This document shows, one piece after another, positions 9,270 through 21,264 of a DNA stretch of 64,000 bases (positions are counted from its first letter, which is position 1; each line of letters begins with the position of its first letter). Origin of the DNA: Thysanoteuthis rhombus (lineage: Eukaryota; Mollusca; Cephalopoda; Oegopsida; Thysanoteuthidae); assembly GCA_963457665.1 (NCBI GenBank), contig OY735237.1:3553322-3617321 (forward strand), given 5' to 3'. The translations under genes and the position numbers were made by a program. The notes under the pieces are model-generated. The model had not been told where the DNA came from. It saw only the letters and a list, made by a program, of their open reading frames with translations, and ran no database searches.

Positions 9270-9480
9270 ATAAGATAAGGGGACAGTGTCACGTTGAATA
9301 ACTTATTTCGTTGAACTATATATAATGTACTACCAGTATAATATAAGGTTATGTAAATCTAATCCAGAATCCCAAATACTCACATGTACACTAAGACCAT
9401 TTTTGTACACTTGATTAAACCATTTTTTGGCTCTAGACTTGAGCTTACTCAGCCGAATGGTTAATTTGTCCTTGTTTGTA
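9270..9480 (+). repeat. Dispersed repeat family R4, copy 1
   Basis: It shares AACTTATTT.GTTG, ATAATATA, ACTCA.(A/T)TGTACAC, TTTTGTAC and CTACTCAGC..AATGGTTAAT-type landmarks with 43660-43880. Non-coding. Confidence 0.5.
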
Positions 9481-9489
9481 CTGTTCATT

Positions 9490-9790
9490 AGTAAAGATTT
9501 AATGCCGTGTTTGTTTCCTGGATGTTAAAATCAAAGAATATCTGTGTATTCGACTCTCAGTTGTTAACTCCTCACATCTAAGAAAAAAAAAACCGTTTCT
9601 GTAAAGGTCCCCATTAGCTTAAGTTTAATTCGCAGTTTGGGCAGGACGTGGGTCAAAATCTAACGCCTTGTTTGCTTTCTTGATTGGATGAAAAAAAAAT
9701 CTTAGTGTCATGAAGTATACTTGTGTACCCGACTCTCAACGGATTAGGCTCCTGGCTTCCAAAGGAGATCATCTGTAAAGTAAGAGGTGT
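9490..9790 (+). repeat. Diverged tandem duplication, about 170 bp
   Basis: AATGCCGTGTTTGTTTCCTGG...GACTCTCAGTTGTTAACTC...CTGTAAAG is repeated as AACGCCTTGTTTGCTTTCTTG...GACTCTCAACGGATTAGG...CTGTAAAG. Confidence 0.5.
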
Positions 9791-10439
9791 TTGGAAAGAG
9801 ACTAACAATCGGAGATAAACGAACGAAGATGTAATAATCTGTTTATGGAGAACGGATTTGAAGGGAACTATTTTTTTCCTTCATAATATTTTTCGGACCA
9901 AATGAAGAATTCCGAACCCCAAAATTGATTCTGGTCAAAGACAAAAAAATTGACCCCTCATCGCAGATGACCTCATTTATTATTGTTTGTTTCGACTCTC
10001 ATTCTTTTGATTTAATCAAAAGTTGGTATTCCTATTGATTAGCAGCGTTAATTAAATAAATGTATTTACCTCCTCTATTGTAGCAGCGTAAATTATTCTG
10101 GCCCCGAAAAACTGTATATTTGGACATCTCAACATTGATTTCATTAGATTAAAATAACGTACTTATTTTTTGGTAAATAACAATTTAAAAAAAAAAAGAA
10201 TTTCTGTCGAAACCTGAAATAATAACACGTGACTAATGACTTCATATACGGTGATGCGTTAAATTTTTCCCTTCTGACTTGAATCAATTTTGAGATTCAG
10301 ATTCTACATTTGCTCCAATTATAACTTTTTGACTGAAGGAAGAAATGATACAGAAGACCACATTTTTTTATTGTTGTTGTTGCTGTTCCCATTAAAGTCA
10401 TTAATCTTTTTTCTGTGATTTCTAAATTCACCCAGAGGC

Positions 10440-10590
10440 GTAGCATGAGATATGGAAAGCCCGGCTCGTTGAGGGGGGCCCCTCTCCAACATTTAGTGAG
10501 ATTTGTCAGTAGGAATGCAATAGGCGAATTACTATTTATAAAGGTTTTGGGGCCGGCCGGCTCCATCGGGGCCTGAGAGAGGGGGGGCAT
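10440..10590 (+). repeat. Dispersed repeat family R3, copy 1
   Basis: CTCCAACATTTAGTGAGAT, AGTAGGAATGCAATAGGCGA and CTATTTATAAAGGTTTTGGG recur, diverged, at 22300-22440, 49550-49740 and 50020-50320. GC-rich ends; non-coding. Confidence 0.55.
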
Positions 10591-10599
10591 TTTCAACTA

Positions 10600-12714
10600 T
10601 TCCCTCCCTTCAGCAATGCCCTCTGCCCTGTCTCCTTTGCTTCTTACCGCAGAAGCGGCCATTTTAATTTATGACGTCACAGTTTAAACCCCCCCCCCTG
10701 CGTCTTCCACAACTGACAAAACAATGTCCATTGTTTAATTTCTTCTGAATTAATTTGGGGGGAAAAATGTTAATCCTAAATGGTCACCAACTTTAGCTCT
10801 TTTTCCGTCCAATCGTCACAAGAAACACAGAAAGAAAAGATTTTAGCTGCTAGAATTTCAACAATATATTTACATATGTCAAGTTTTTTTCTGCCATTAT
10901 TTATTTACATATATATATATATCTATAAATATTTCACATTATATTCGTTGATATTTTTTTTTCTTTTAAGTAGACTTTGGAAGGCTTTGTATTAATTTTG
11001 ATGACTATCTTCCTTCATCTTAATTTTTAATGGTTTTTATCACAACTCTATTTGGTTCTTGATAGAAACTACAAGAGATTAAGCCGAAGGTTGATAGTTT
11101 TTAAAACTAGTAATAATGTTTTACAATACTTCATCGTATAATAAAAATGAGTAAAATAATTGGAAGACTTGTTTTCTCTTCTGAATTTTTCTAACGAATG
11201 TAGATTTTTTTTTTCATTTCAATTTTATGACTACTTTTTAACTTCATCTCAATTGATTGGTCTCCTTTTATCATAACTTTTATTCAGGCCGATTTCCCTT
11301 TGACAATGAATGAGTGAACGGCTGTGATCGGAAATGAAGAGTAAGTCTTTGGTGTGATTTGAACTCTCGTCCCCCACAGAAAGTTCTGTATACCCGTTTG
11401 TTTTACCAACGCTGTTTATTCTCTGCCGAAGAGAAATTGACCTGAGTTGAGGTTGCGATAAAAAAAAACCCAAATAAATTAAGATAAATGTAAAAAGTAG
11501 GCGTAAAATTTAAAAATTATGACTTGTAATACTTCATCTGATAAAATAAAGTTATATAGAATATACGCATATTTTTTCCATATTTTCTCCAATGTCGACG
11601 GAGTAAGTATTTAAGTAAACTTGTTGTATATTAGGTAAATATAATTCCAAAATATACAACTTTATTCTATTGTCGAAAAAATTGAACGTGCTCTTCGGGG
11701 CACGATACCCATGTGAGTCCTTTCTCAATCGTTCATTCTAAAAATGGAAAAATATTCAAAATCAGATTGTTTGAATAACAAATAAAATTTGAAAATTTAT
11801 TCTGAAATTGTTTGTTTATTATTGTACCGGCAGTTTTCATGCTGTGCTGATGGCTGAATGGTTAGTGGCTTGGAGAATGAAATCAGCGTTCACTTGGCAT
11901 TGATGCCCTTGGGGAAAGCATGAATCCTTAGTATTCAGTTACCCAGCCTGTGCATTCTCTACATCTCATGCAGAGTGCTTTTTTTTTGTTTCGTTATGTA
12001 AAACCTCGTATTACCCAGGTTTGTCACCCCCACCCACCCACCTTTTTTTTTTAGTCTAGACTTAACTCCATACGACTTCCGGCTTTTCCCAAAGAGATTC
12101 GAGACTTTGAACGAGATTAAAGAGAACGTGAAGTGGCAGCTGATAACTATCCCCGAAAAAAAGGACTGTGTAGACTGTTTTTTAAAAGTGAACGGGAAGC
12201 TTGGATGAGTTTGAAGTCCCATGAAGCCCTTGCAAGAGGTAGGCTATTCTTTAAATTCAATGGCTGGATACTTTCCAGACATTACGTATTATGGCATTGA
12301 TTGCTAATCCAAGCGAAATATGTCACGAATAGGTCATCCACAGCAGGATTCTTAGAAAATTCTTACTGGAAATCCTTGACTCAAATCACTGGCACCTGAG
12401 ATACAAATCACACCTACTTCGACTCTCAAGCAAGCCTAAAGACTCACTAACCATATGTTCAGTCTGGCACAATCGTGAGGGACGAGATAGGGTGGAAAAT
12501 ATCTGAGACGCATCCAAGATTCCGAGCAGTGGGTCCATTGCGTTTGTCTTATCAGACAATGGGTTCAATAAATCTTATGTTCTTTTGTCGATTACTTGGG
12601 ATAATCTAGATACTAAGTTGTGCTTTTCACATGCGGGTGGAGGTCAACTCCACCACCCGGATACTCCTGGTAAACCTGTTCTGCAAGTTAACTTCTAACC
12701 ATTCTAGGACCTCT
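10600..12714. other. No gene recognised; AT-rich intergenic
   Basis: Contains a short (TA)n run near 10910-10922. A minus-strand tRNA-like stretch near 11350-11425 has a reverse B-box (TTTGAACTCTCG). Otherwise unremarkable. The ORFs at 11249, 11959 and 12386 (minus) have no recognisable motifs. Confidence 0.4.
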
Positions 12715-13355
12715 AATAATGAAAGATCATGTGCAACAACCACATCGGAGATGAAAACACTAGGACCCAGAACTCGAGAAAGTAGATCACTACATCTACC
12801 TAGGACAACGAATCTCCATGAGACCCTCAAAAGAAGAAATTAAGCGAAGAATCAGACTAGGATAGCAAGCCTTTGGCAGAGCAAGCTCAACCTTCAAAAA
12901 TAAGAAGATTCAAATAATCCTAAAAAGAAAGGGGTATAACCAATGCTTCCTCATGATAGTCACTAATGGAGCTCAAACATGGAACCTAACAAAGAGACAG
13001 ACCCGCAAATTGAGAACCATGCAACGTGCACATGAAAAAATTATGCTGGGCCTCCTATGGAGAGACCACAAGACAGCACAGTACATCTGGGGAAAAGACA
13101 AGGGTCAGGGACATCGCAGAATCCATTAAAAAGCTCAAATGGCAGCGGGCTGGCAATGTGGCAAGAATGGTGGACAACCGATGAACATCGCTACTCACGA
13201 CATGGATCCCCAGAGATCACATGCACAACAGAGACCGGCAAAATATTAAGATAAAAAAAATTAAGACAAATTCAAAAAGTCCTGGCTCCGCGACGCGCAC
13301 GATAGAGAAGTGTGGCGAATCCTGGGGAAGGTCTATATCCAACGACGGACGTTAA
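12715..13355 (+). mobile_element. RTE-type LINE 3' fragment (longest copy)
   Basis: This extends further 5' than other copies. It contains the end of the RT domain region: a KIMCNN-like strand, then YIYLGQRISM, which matches the Y-L-G motif after RT, and EEIKRRIRLG. It continues through TWNLTKRQTRKLR to CCAACGACGGACGTTAAAA. Several in-frame stops and shifts. It is the first of three same-orientation fragments in 12.7-14.5 kb. Confidence 0.82.
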
Positions 13356-13457
13356 AATTTTCAAGTTGTCAGTTTCTGAATAACTTGTAAACAAATGTTT
13401 CCTATTCTGTTGTAGTTTGCTACATTGATTTGACTTGAACCTGAATATCTTTGATGG

Positions 13458-13745
13458 TCATGCTCAACATCACATGACTGAACGATGTATAAGGGGGAAA
13501 AAAACTGAAGTCAGAAAAAACTTAAATGGCAATGGGCCGGTCATGTTGCAAGAATGTCTCCCAACTGCTTAACCTCACGGCTCTCAACGTGGATCCTCGG
13601 ATATTATTTGCAAAACTGATCGGCAGAAAATAAGACCGCCTGGCGAACTAAACAAGTTCTGAAAATACTGTCTTCGTGACGCCCATGATAGACGTCCCCT
13701 AATATTCTCCGGACTTCTCTGTCCAACGAAGGACGCTAAAATGCT
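13458..13745 (+). mobile_element. RTE-type LINE 3' fragment, strongly diverged
   Basis: TCATGCTCAACATCACATG through AATGGCAATGGGCCGGTCAT to CCAACGAAGGACGCTAAAA. The oldest-looking copy of the cluster. Confidence 0.72.
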
Positions 13746-14199
13746 TCTGCCGATGAAGTAAGTATCAGGCTCCTGGCAATAACTTCCATGTGTGATTAAT
13801 AATAAATATATATATTGCCCTGACACAGGCCAGCGACACCTCCTGTGTAAGTAATAAAAGAATTTAAATCGTTAAATCGTCTGTTCGTGCTGTGAAACCG
13901 ATGTTACGCATCATATGTCCAAAACCTCACGTTCATATAATAAATGTGATATATATGATTATAAATGTGCCAAAATACTTTGATAATTTAAACGAGTATG
14001 AAATATCTGAAACTAGTTTTCCCAAACTCATCTGGGCCACCCCTCAATTTCTAAGACCATGTATTTCATCAGGGTGCCCCAGTAAAGTCGATAAATGATG
14101 AGTTGAAATTTAGAATTTACTTGAAAAATTTTTTTTTTTTAATTGAGCATTGATCAACTGTAGCCATCAAAATTGATAAAGGGTTCTATCATTTTTTTC

Positions 14200-14535
14200 T
14201 CTTCATGCTCAACTTTACATGGAGAGATCACAAGACAGCGCAGTATATAAGGAAGAAAACGGGTGTCCATGACATCATAGAAACTATTTAAAAAAACTCA
14301 AATAACAATGGGTAGGCCATGTAAGAATGAAAGATAACCGATGGACATCATGTCTCACAGCATGGATCCCCAGAGATCGCATAAGAAACCGAGGCTGACA
14401 GAACACAATATGGAGATATGAACTAGATAAATTCAGGAAATACTGGCTCTGCGACGCCCGTGATAGAGAATTGTGGCGAATCCTGGGGAAGGTCTATGTC
14501 CAACGACGGACGTTAAAAGACTGATGATAATGATG
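14200..14535 (+). mobile_element. RTE-type LINE 3' fragment with (TGATGA) tail
   Basis: It runs from CATGCTCAACTTTACATGGA to CCAACGACGGACGTTAAAAG followed by ACTGATGATAATGATGATG. The TGATGA-type tail is the mark of target-primed insertion for this family. Confidence 0.82.
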
Positions 14536-15072
14536 ATGTTGTGTGCCTCAGCTCTCCTGGCTAAACCGTTTTGTCTACTGCCTTGGAAATTTGGGTCCGT
14601 TCTTCACTACACCCCTTCTAAAAATGTATTTTTGGATTTGGGGAAAAGAAGTTTGCTTTTTTGTTTGTTTTTTTTTACCTTTCTCGGGTCTCATTTTGAT
14701 GGGTTTATTTATAAAATCTAAATTCTCCAGAATGTAGATATTTCTAGATGTTCTTTTTACTCTATTTTAGATATTTCCAGTGGAAAGCGCCAATGAATTC
14801 TTCAAGTCAGCAGTTGTTTTTAGCGGTGTATATGTTTAGCGCTTTTGTTGTCAAAAAGTAATTGATTTATTAATATGGAAATAATTAATGTGAAATCTGA
14901 CATGATAACACTTATTTTTCTCGTCTTCCAACGCCCCTCACCAACGCTTTTCTTCTAGCGTCCCCAGGGAGTTTTCCTGTGCCCCTTAGGTGATGGCAGG
15001 GCTCGAATAGGGATTCCCTGTCTTAAAACATGGATGTATACACAAGGCCACCATATATTCAATACATTCGTA

Positions 15073-15076
<4 letters not shown>

Positions 15077-15118
<42 letters not shown>
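15077..15118. repeat. (CT)n microsatellite
   Basis: About 21 perfect CT units. Confidence 0.97.
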
Positions 15119-15121
<3 letters not shown>

Positions 15122-15430
15122 GAGATACATGTTATATTTTGTAAACATACTTCGCACTTTCTAGTTGGATTTTGACAAGTTATTTCATGCGGAGCACTGG
15201 ACTGACAACTTGTATTAACGAGTCATCTCGTGCGTATCACTGGACTGGCGATTCACGAGAACAAGTTGTCTGGTCCGTGACAGCGAACAGGTTGAAAACA
15301 GTTTGGATATTTGGGACTATGTGTAACTTTAATATTGAAGATGTAATACTTCCATGTTGGTTCTCCATTGTAAGCTTTCTTGATCGGACTTGTGCTGTAC
15401 TAAGGATAGTTTGAATGAATATCTTGGTGC

Positions 15431-15510
15431 CTGGCCTAGAGTGGTAATTATCAAGCTAGTCTCGCCAGACGATTCGCTAAATGTAATGGGTTCGATCCTC
15501 GCAGGATTAC
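15431..15510 (+). repeat. tRNA-like SINE head (Pol III A and B boxes)
   Basis: TGGCCTAGAGTGGTAA (A-box, 15432-15447) and GGGTTCGATCC (B-box, about 15488-15498) have tRNA-like spacing. The intervening arms do not fold as a good cloverleaf, so I call a SINE head or tRNA relic, not a tRNA gene. Confidence 0.5.
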
Positions 15511-15984
15511 CAATTTAGATACAATTTTTTTTTCTAATTTTTTAAATTCTAGGAGTCACTCACAAATTCGAAAAAAAAACTCTCAATTGGCAACAGTAGA
15601 CTTTAAAACAGGAAAACATGTTCCAATCTAAATATCGTCAACACTTGAGTCACAGATTATAAAGTATAAAAAACGGCTATTGTCCGAATATTTCACTGAA
15701 GGGTTTAACTTGGATTTATTTAGCACAGGAAAATTAGGAAAAACCTAACTTAAACTTTTAAAATCTCTAAAAGAACATGTTATGCAGTATTATTTTAATG
15801 CTCCACACAATGTAGTATCAAATAATGAATGAATAATAATTTTTTTTAAAAAGCAAGCTTGGTTGCTCTAGGGCCAAACTGTCTTACTTCATTCTAAATC
15901 TAAAAGGTAAACAAAACAGAATTTATCCCTCCATACAATATTATTGTCGCATTTCCTTTATTAGTAGTTCCTGTAAAAAGGATT

Positions 15985-16125
15985 TGTAAATTTCAGCAAA
16001 ACAAGTCGACCTGAGTTGGGCTTTAGGAGTGTGTCACTGTTACTCGTGCATGGCGTCACTGGTTTTTTGTCTGGTCATTGTCATCTGTCATTGTTGCTAC
16101 GTTCCAAAATAAAGTCAAAACTCGA
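15985..16125 (+). repeat. Left arm of a ~140-bp inverted repeat pair
   Basis: TCGACCTGAGTTGGGCTTTA, GTCACTGTTA and AAAATAAAGTCAAAACTC reappear in inverse complement at 17690-17825. It is either two opposite copies of one repeat or the ends of a foldback element spanning 1.8 kb. Confidence 0.6.
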
Positions 16126-16406
16126 CAGCAAATCTTCCAGATAAATTCTTTGGTCACAACTGCTAGATACAAAGACTTCCGTTTTTCTTTCAGGTACCTT
16201 ACTTCCTATACTTTCTTGATTATATGACCCTGTTTTCTGTCTCATCGGTAATCTCAAGGGACTGGTAGCACAATAGAGAGTATATATGTAGAAAAAAAAC
16301 GATTAGCATTGAAAGTGTTAATCGTAAACATCAGTTATATCTTGATAACGTCTTTTTTGTGAAGGGGCGTTGCCTGATCGAGGTATCCTCAATGGAAATA
16401 CTACTC

Positions 16407-16459
<53 letters not shown>
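16407..16459. repeat. (TG)n(TA)n compound microsatellite
   Basis: TG units to about 16428, then TA units. It is immediately followed by a PLE tail. Confidence 0.96.
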
Positions 16460-16461
<2 letters not shown>

Positions 16462-16465
<4 letters not shown>

Positions 16466-16600
16466 GGCAAAATGTCTGCCTCAGGGTCTGAAGCGAAGGT
16501 TTCGATCCTACCTCGTGGTACTGGATGTTGGATAGTCTATAGCCATATTCAAGAGTTGTAATACAACGAAACAGCTGCAATAGTGGGAGAAAAAATTGTT
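16462..16600 (+). mobile_element. PLE tail, family 2, with decayed hammerhead
   Basis: Homologous to 2919-3058 (minus). Core TTCAAGA (16548-16554) replaces CUGAAGA. Stem II GTTGT-AAT-ACAAC and GAAACAGCTG are intact, but stem I is lost. It inserts directly after the (TA)n tract. Confidence 0.68.
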
Positions 16601-16934
16601 CAATATGTCTTGTTTGGAGTGGTAATACTTCTGAATTCTGTGTACCGTACAACAATGAATTTGTTTAGCTAATATAGCTGCACTTATTTCATTTATATTA
16701 ATGTATGACATTTAACCCTTCAATTCATATTTAATATTTATTGAGTTTAAGTTTGTAAAATCCCTAATGCTTTAAAGATATGAGATATGCCTAATTAGTG
16801 GGCTAGAGGTGAGTATTATTGAATAGTTATCACGTGACCTCTGTAGGTCCGAGAGAACGGATGCCTTGCGACGGTTTATGAATCCAATACGCCAGAAAAT
16901 CGGTGATCTACCAACTATTTTTGACTCGAAGTGC

Positions 16935-17015
16935 CTACTGTAGCGTGATGGTTTACAAGCTCAACCATTAGAACAACACAGGTAGTGGTTCGATTCTTAC
17001 TAGGTGCCCCAGCAA
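16935..17015 (+). repeat. tRNA-like SINE head
   Basis: GTAGCGTGATGGTTTACAAG resembles an A-box and GGTTCGATTCT a B-box. The unit ends near TGCCCCAGC. A diverged minus copy with the same AACCAT...GGTGCC landmarks is at 19720-19802. Confidence 0.45.
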
Positions 17016-17208
17016 TTGTGGTCTCATGAACCAAATTCAGTAAATAGCTCTTGCTTTTAACTCAGAAGTACTCGATTTCTTAAAATCTTAAAATTGGAAT
17101 TAAGTCCCAAATATTATTTTCTGAAAAAAACTTCGCTCATTATAGGATTCGAATCACAACTTGTAGCGTTTTATCAGCCGGGAATTACAGTAATTATATT
17201 TTTCACAA

Positions 17209-17402
17209 CAGTTGTACTCAGAATCCCAGGTCACATTCCTCCTCTTGCGATCCCAGGTTTTCTCAATTACTCCCCCGTTTTGAATTGTCATCTAGTAAAT
17301 TTTTTTTCCTGCTTTACTTTTACGGTAGTTATTATGGAAATTCTTGTCCTAATTCAAAATTTCTCCCCGGGGAGCCAAGTGCCTCCTGGTTGAGAATCAC
17401 TG
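17209..17402. mobile_element. Possible hAT-like non-autonomous element
   Basis: The right end GGTTGAGAATCACTG is the inverse complement of the common hAT end CAGTGATTCTCAACC. The left end CAGTTGTACTCAGAATCCCA matches it weakly. No 8-bp target duplication is visible, so the call is tentative. Confidence 0.25.
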
Positions 17403-17689
17403 TTTTGAAGGAAGCCAAAAACTTATGCGACCATCAGCATATTTTTTTATGAGCGAACAGAGTGGGAGGGACTTTTGTTTTTAATTACCAAGTCAAGTGC
17501 ATTGAAATAAATTGAAATGTTCTCTTCGCATACTTCGGTGTGAGGAAGTGTTCCCCGCCCTTATTTCAACATAAACACTTCTGTCTCAGGGTTGCTAAAT
17601 TGTTGGAGACTTTTCTGGCCCAGAACACGCTAAAAATGGCCAAATCCCAAAACTGTCTATAAAAGCAATTTCTATTTTCGTCAAACTCT

Positions 17690-17825
17690 TACTAGTGAGT
17701 TTTGACTTTATTTTCGCATGTAACAACATGACGGGTAAATAACAGTGACGTACGCAAAAAAATCACTCCTACTTTTAAAGCCCAACTCAGATCGACCTTT
17801 TTGCTAAAGTTTGCTAATCTCATTT
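17690..17825 (-). repeat. Right arm of the ~140-bp inverted repeat pair
   Basis: Inverse complement of 15985-16125 with about 1.6 kb between the arms. It includes AAAGCCCAACTCAGATCGAC. Confidence 0.6.
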
Positions 17826-18209
17826 ACAGGAACTACTGATAAAGGAGTTGAAATGGGGCACGTAGTTCTGGAATTATATGGAAAAATGTTTTCTGTTTAC
17901 TTAACTTTTTCAGATTTGAATGAAGTAAGAGAGAGTCTGACCAGACAAGCTTGTCTGTGCTATGTTATTATAAATATTACACAACTACATTAATAAGTTC
18001 ATAGCCAAATGGTGAAAAAAAAAGCAAATATTTATTTTTCAACAAAATATCCTCCCTTGCCAATGCACTTAATTCAGTGGTGAACATCAATTTCATAGAT
18101 TGAAAATATTACAGTGAAAATTTCTGATAAGAATTCAGTGATCACAGGCATCCTCCATTGTAATGCTGGTTCAAGGAAGCCAATTGTGTTTTAATTGGTA
18201 AAGTAAAGC

Positions 18210-18510
18210 ATTTCGTCTCTCAAGAGACCTCTCCCGATGGAGTATGACAGCTGGTAATGAAGTCCCAGCTTCTTTTGTATGTGTCAGTTTAGTGATCTTC
18301 TCAAATCTGGGGAAAACCAGGACTTAATGACCACCCACTTGGCAAAGGGATATCTCCACTCCAATCACACTGCAGCTAATTGATAATACTCTAAGCTAAG
18401 TGCACAGGAAAATTTGTCTTATTCAAGTTCTTTCACTCATATTGGGAATCGAACCCAGGACCTTCTACGTATGAAGCAGACGTGCTAACTATTTCGCCTC
18501 ATGAAGAGTT
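18210..18510 (-). mobile_element. tRNA-derived SINE (family S1), minus copy
   Basis: Minus strand: B-box GGGTTCGATTCC (18445-18456) and an upstream A-box-like segment. A body matching 24707-24960 and 48706-49022 follows: TGCAC..AGCTTAGAGTA, a GATTGGAGTGGA-type block, GAAGTCC..G, and CATACTCCATCGGGAG at the end. Three copies with the same head, body and tail order define the family. Confidence 0.72.
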
Positions 18511-18723
18511 TTCCGCACTCTAAGCTCATATGCAAAGGATTACTGCAAGTTATCACTATTCATTTTTCCTATTTTAGATTATTTACATCACTATTTACGT
18601 TCATCTTCATTTTTCACTTCGCAGTGACAGCCTGAGGGAAGTCGTGATGTAAACCAACCGGAAAATCAAGATAATAGTCAATATTAATATTAGAAAATGA
18701 ATAGTTATTCATTATCACGAGTC

Positions 18724-18786
18724 TTTCAGCGTCCGTCGTTGGACATAGACCTTCCCCAGGCTTCGTCACACTTCTCTATCGAATAT
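18724..18786 (-). mobile_element. Short RTE-type LINE 3' end
   Basis: GTCCGTCGTTGGACATAGAC and CTTCCCCAGG are the inverse complement of the extreme 3' end of the other RTE copies. Severely 5'-truncated at about 60 bp. Confidence 0.7.
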
Positions 18787-19329
18787 TTAGAATAAATATG
18801 ATTTTTATAGATAAAAAAAATTACCTCTTGTTATAGCTCATACAGTCTGAGAACTAAATGGTAAAAATAGGGCCCGCCTGAATAATTCCTTTTATAGAAG
18901 GGGTCCTTGGGTTTTCCAAAAGTTTCGAAACCATTGCAGTGAGTTAAATGGTTTCAACTTTTACCAATAGCTGGGGGGTTGTAAATATTTGCCTTTCCCA
19001 AGAGTATTAGTGCAAAGTGGACGCAAAGTGTCCCAGCCGGAGTTTGAACTCGGTCTGACGATTCCATTCTTGGTTGATTTTCCCAACTACTACACTGGCC
19101 CAAATATAACTTGACCACTTGACCACGTGACTCAATTACAATTGTTTATCTTCAGCCGAAGAGGACAATCACGATAAAAAGAAATGAGGGTGATCAAATG
19201 AAGAGAAGGCTTTTTATATGACTCAACAATCATTACATGAGAGAGAGGGAGAGAGAGAGAGGCAGAGGGAGTTGCTGAGGAGAGCGAGAGTGTTGTCATG
19301 AGAATCCCGCAAGAATATTCATTGTTCAT

Positions 19330-19690
19330 ATGTATGTATCATCGTTCTCCGCTTAAGCCCGTCAAGGGTGCTGCGGGGGTCAAGTACTCGCGGGTAATTG
19401 TCGAAGCTTCGTTCTGCCTGCAGTACCAGGGATTCCCCAAAGGTTACTCATCTAGGCACTAACCTAGCTCAACTTCGGTGACCTTACGATTATCAGAGCA
19501 TCCAACATTGATTTAACAGTAACCTCTTAGGTTGGGGAGAGGTTCACCAATCCTAATCCTTATGCTGACTGTTTTGCGCAGAGGCATTGATTTTTTAAGT
19601 CTGGATCGTCTACGGATTGAACCCACTGCCTACCGGACCGGCGCTGGGCACACTAACACGAGGCTAAATACTCGTTAAGAAATAGATATC
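19330..19690 (-). repeat. Possible tRNA-related SINE, minus strand
   Basis: The minus strand reads CCTCGTGTTAGTGTGCCCAG, then GGCAGTGGGTTCAATCC (B-box-like). A relatively GC-rich body of about 280 bp follows, unlike its AT-rich surroundings. It is single copy in this window, so the SINE call is inference. Confidence 0.35.
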
Positions 19691-19719
19691 AGCTTTAATC
19701 TGCCACAGTGTCGTTTGGA

Positions 19720-19802
19720 TGGAGTACCCAGTGAGAATCGAACCCACAACGCCAGGAACAGTTTATCGGACGAGTTTGTTAACCATTGTTTTACCACAGG
19801 TG
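19720..19802 (-). repeat. tRNA-like SINE head, minus strand
   Basis: The reverse B-box GAGAATCGAACCCAC and GTTAACCATTGTTTTACCAC match landmarks of the unit at 16935 and a fragment near 45600-45660. Confidence 0.42.
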
Positions 19803-20120
19803 CCTGCATAGATATTTACAAAACTTAGCTTTGTCTAACGCAGAGTTACAAAAATAGGGGCCTCAGGTAGGATAGAACTCAATAAATTAAAACCCATCAA
19901 GCAGACGAACTTGCTAACCGTTGATCAATAGCAGGTGCCAGACCCAATGAGTATAATCTGGTACTGATATAAGATCGAACGCACTAATCTAGCAACCATC
20001 AGGTCTATTACATTAGTGCTCCACCAGAAGCTAACGTCCATAATTTCAAAGTATGGAAGTCTAAACAAGCAAAAAGCTACATTTTCTTTCTCTTGCTAAT
20101 ACCCACTACGAAAATGAAAA

Positions 20121-20142
20121 CCCTAACCCTAACCCCTAACCC
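20121..20142 (-). repeat. Interstitial telomeric repeat (TTAGGG on minus strand)
   Basis: CCCTAACCCTAACCCCTAAC runs on for two further bases: almost four units of the metazoan telomere repeat inside ordinary intergenic DNA. Confidence 0.8.
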
Positions 20143-21215
20143 AAAAATTGATTTGGCGGGGACTGGCGAAAAAGCCCTGTGATGATATGCCCTGTGTCAC
20201 ATTTTTTTTCTTTTTTCAAACTTTTGACTGCATTAGCCTCCTCTACGGACAGAGTCGTAAAAATCTGACAACTTGACTGAACTCAACTGAAAAGATATTT
20301 CATTACGAGAAAAAGATTGAAATGTTTTTGTTTATCCTAATCAAGCAATGGAGTTAATGAGTTAATAGCGTCCAAAAATGATGCTTTATCGAGGAGCAAT
20401 AATCAGTTAATTAGTCTGGGCGACCATTACTATTGTAGTGGATTCAATCCTCACTTCGTGTTCCACATGAGTCCTTGTACAAAATAGGCTAAGCTTGGTG
20501 AAGACCACGACCGTTACCTGGTTTTGACATAGTATCTAGTTTCTATACACCTGACTGATTACTGACCTAGTTTTCAACAACAGAAATAAGTATAAACCAG
20601 GTCAAAACTGGGTTATGGCCGAGAGAAGAAAGAGAAAAATCGATCATCTCGTTTTCATTCTTGGAAATTTTTCGTTTTGATCTATATGTCTCGATAATGT
20701 GTAAGACTTTAATTTTAGCTTTCAGCAAGTTTATTTTGTCCCAACACAAAGCTGAGTTATTTGATGTTGTTTTTGACTGACTACTGGCCTTTTTTTTTCA
20801 TGCCTAACATTTGACCGAATATTGACCGAGTCTTTTTAAAACGAGGTATCAGCTATGGTGAATACCTATTTAATCGGCCCAGCTTATTGCCGCACGACGA
20901 ACTGCTCATTGGCTGGGATAGTTGAGTTTTTCCAAAAAGCGACAGTGGCTGGTGTTTGAGACCAGGTAGCAACCAGAATTTCGAATGCTGATTTTCGAGC
21001 AAAGCAGGCTGTCCTTACGTGAAAGACTGGAGCAATACGAACTTCCTATCGCTGGCGTTTTCCAATAATTGGCCTAGAGCCGTATTAAACTAATCTTGGT
21101 GCGATATGGGAAATGAATGACAATATTGAATGTTTTGTTTCGAACTATTGAAATTTCATTCCTGGTGTTTCTTTCATTTTCTGGGCTTCTTCAAAGACAA
21201 ATGACACGAGGAATC

Positions 21216-21216
<1 letters not shown>

Positions 21217-21264
<48 letters not shown>
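21217..21264. repeat. (TCA)16 tract, expanded LINE tail
   Basis: Sixteen TCA units abut the 3' end of the minus-strand RTE fragment at 21265. On that strand they read (TGA)n, the expanded RTE tail. Confidence 0.95.
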
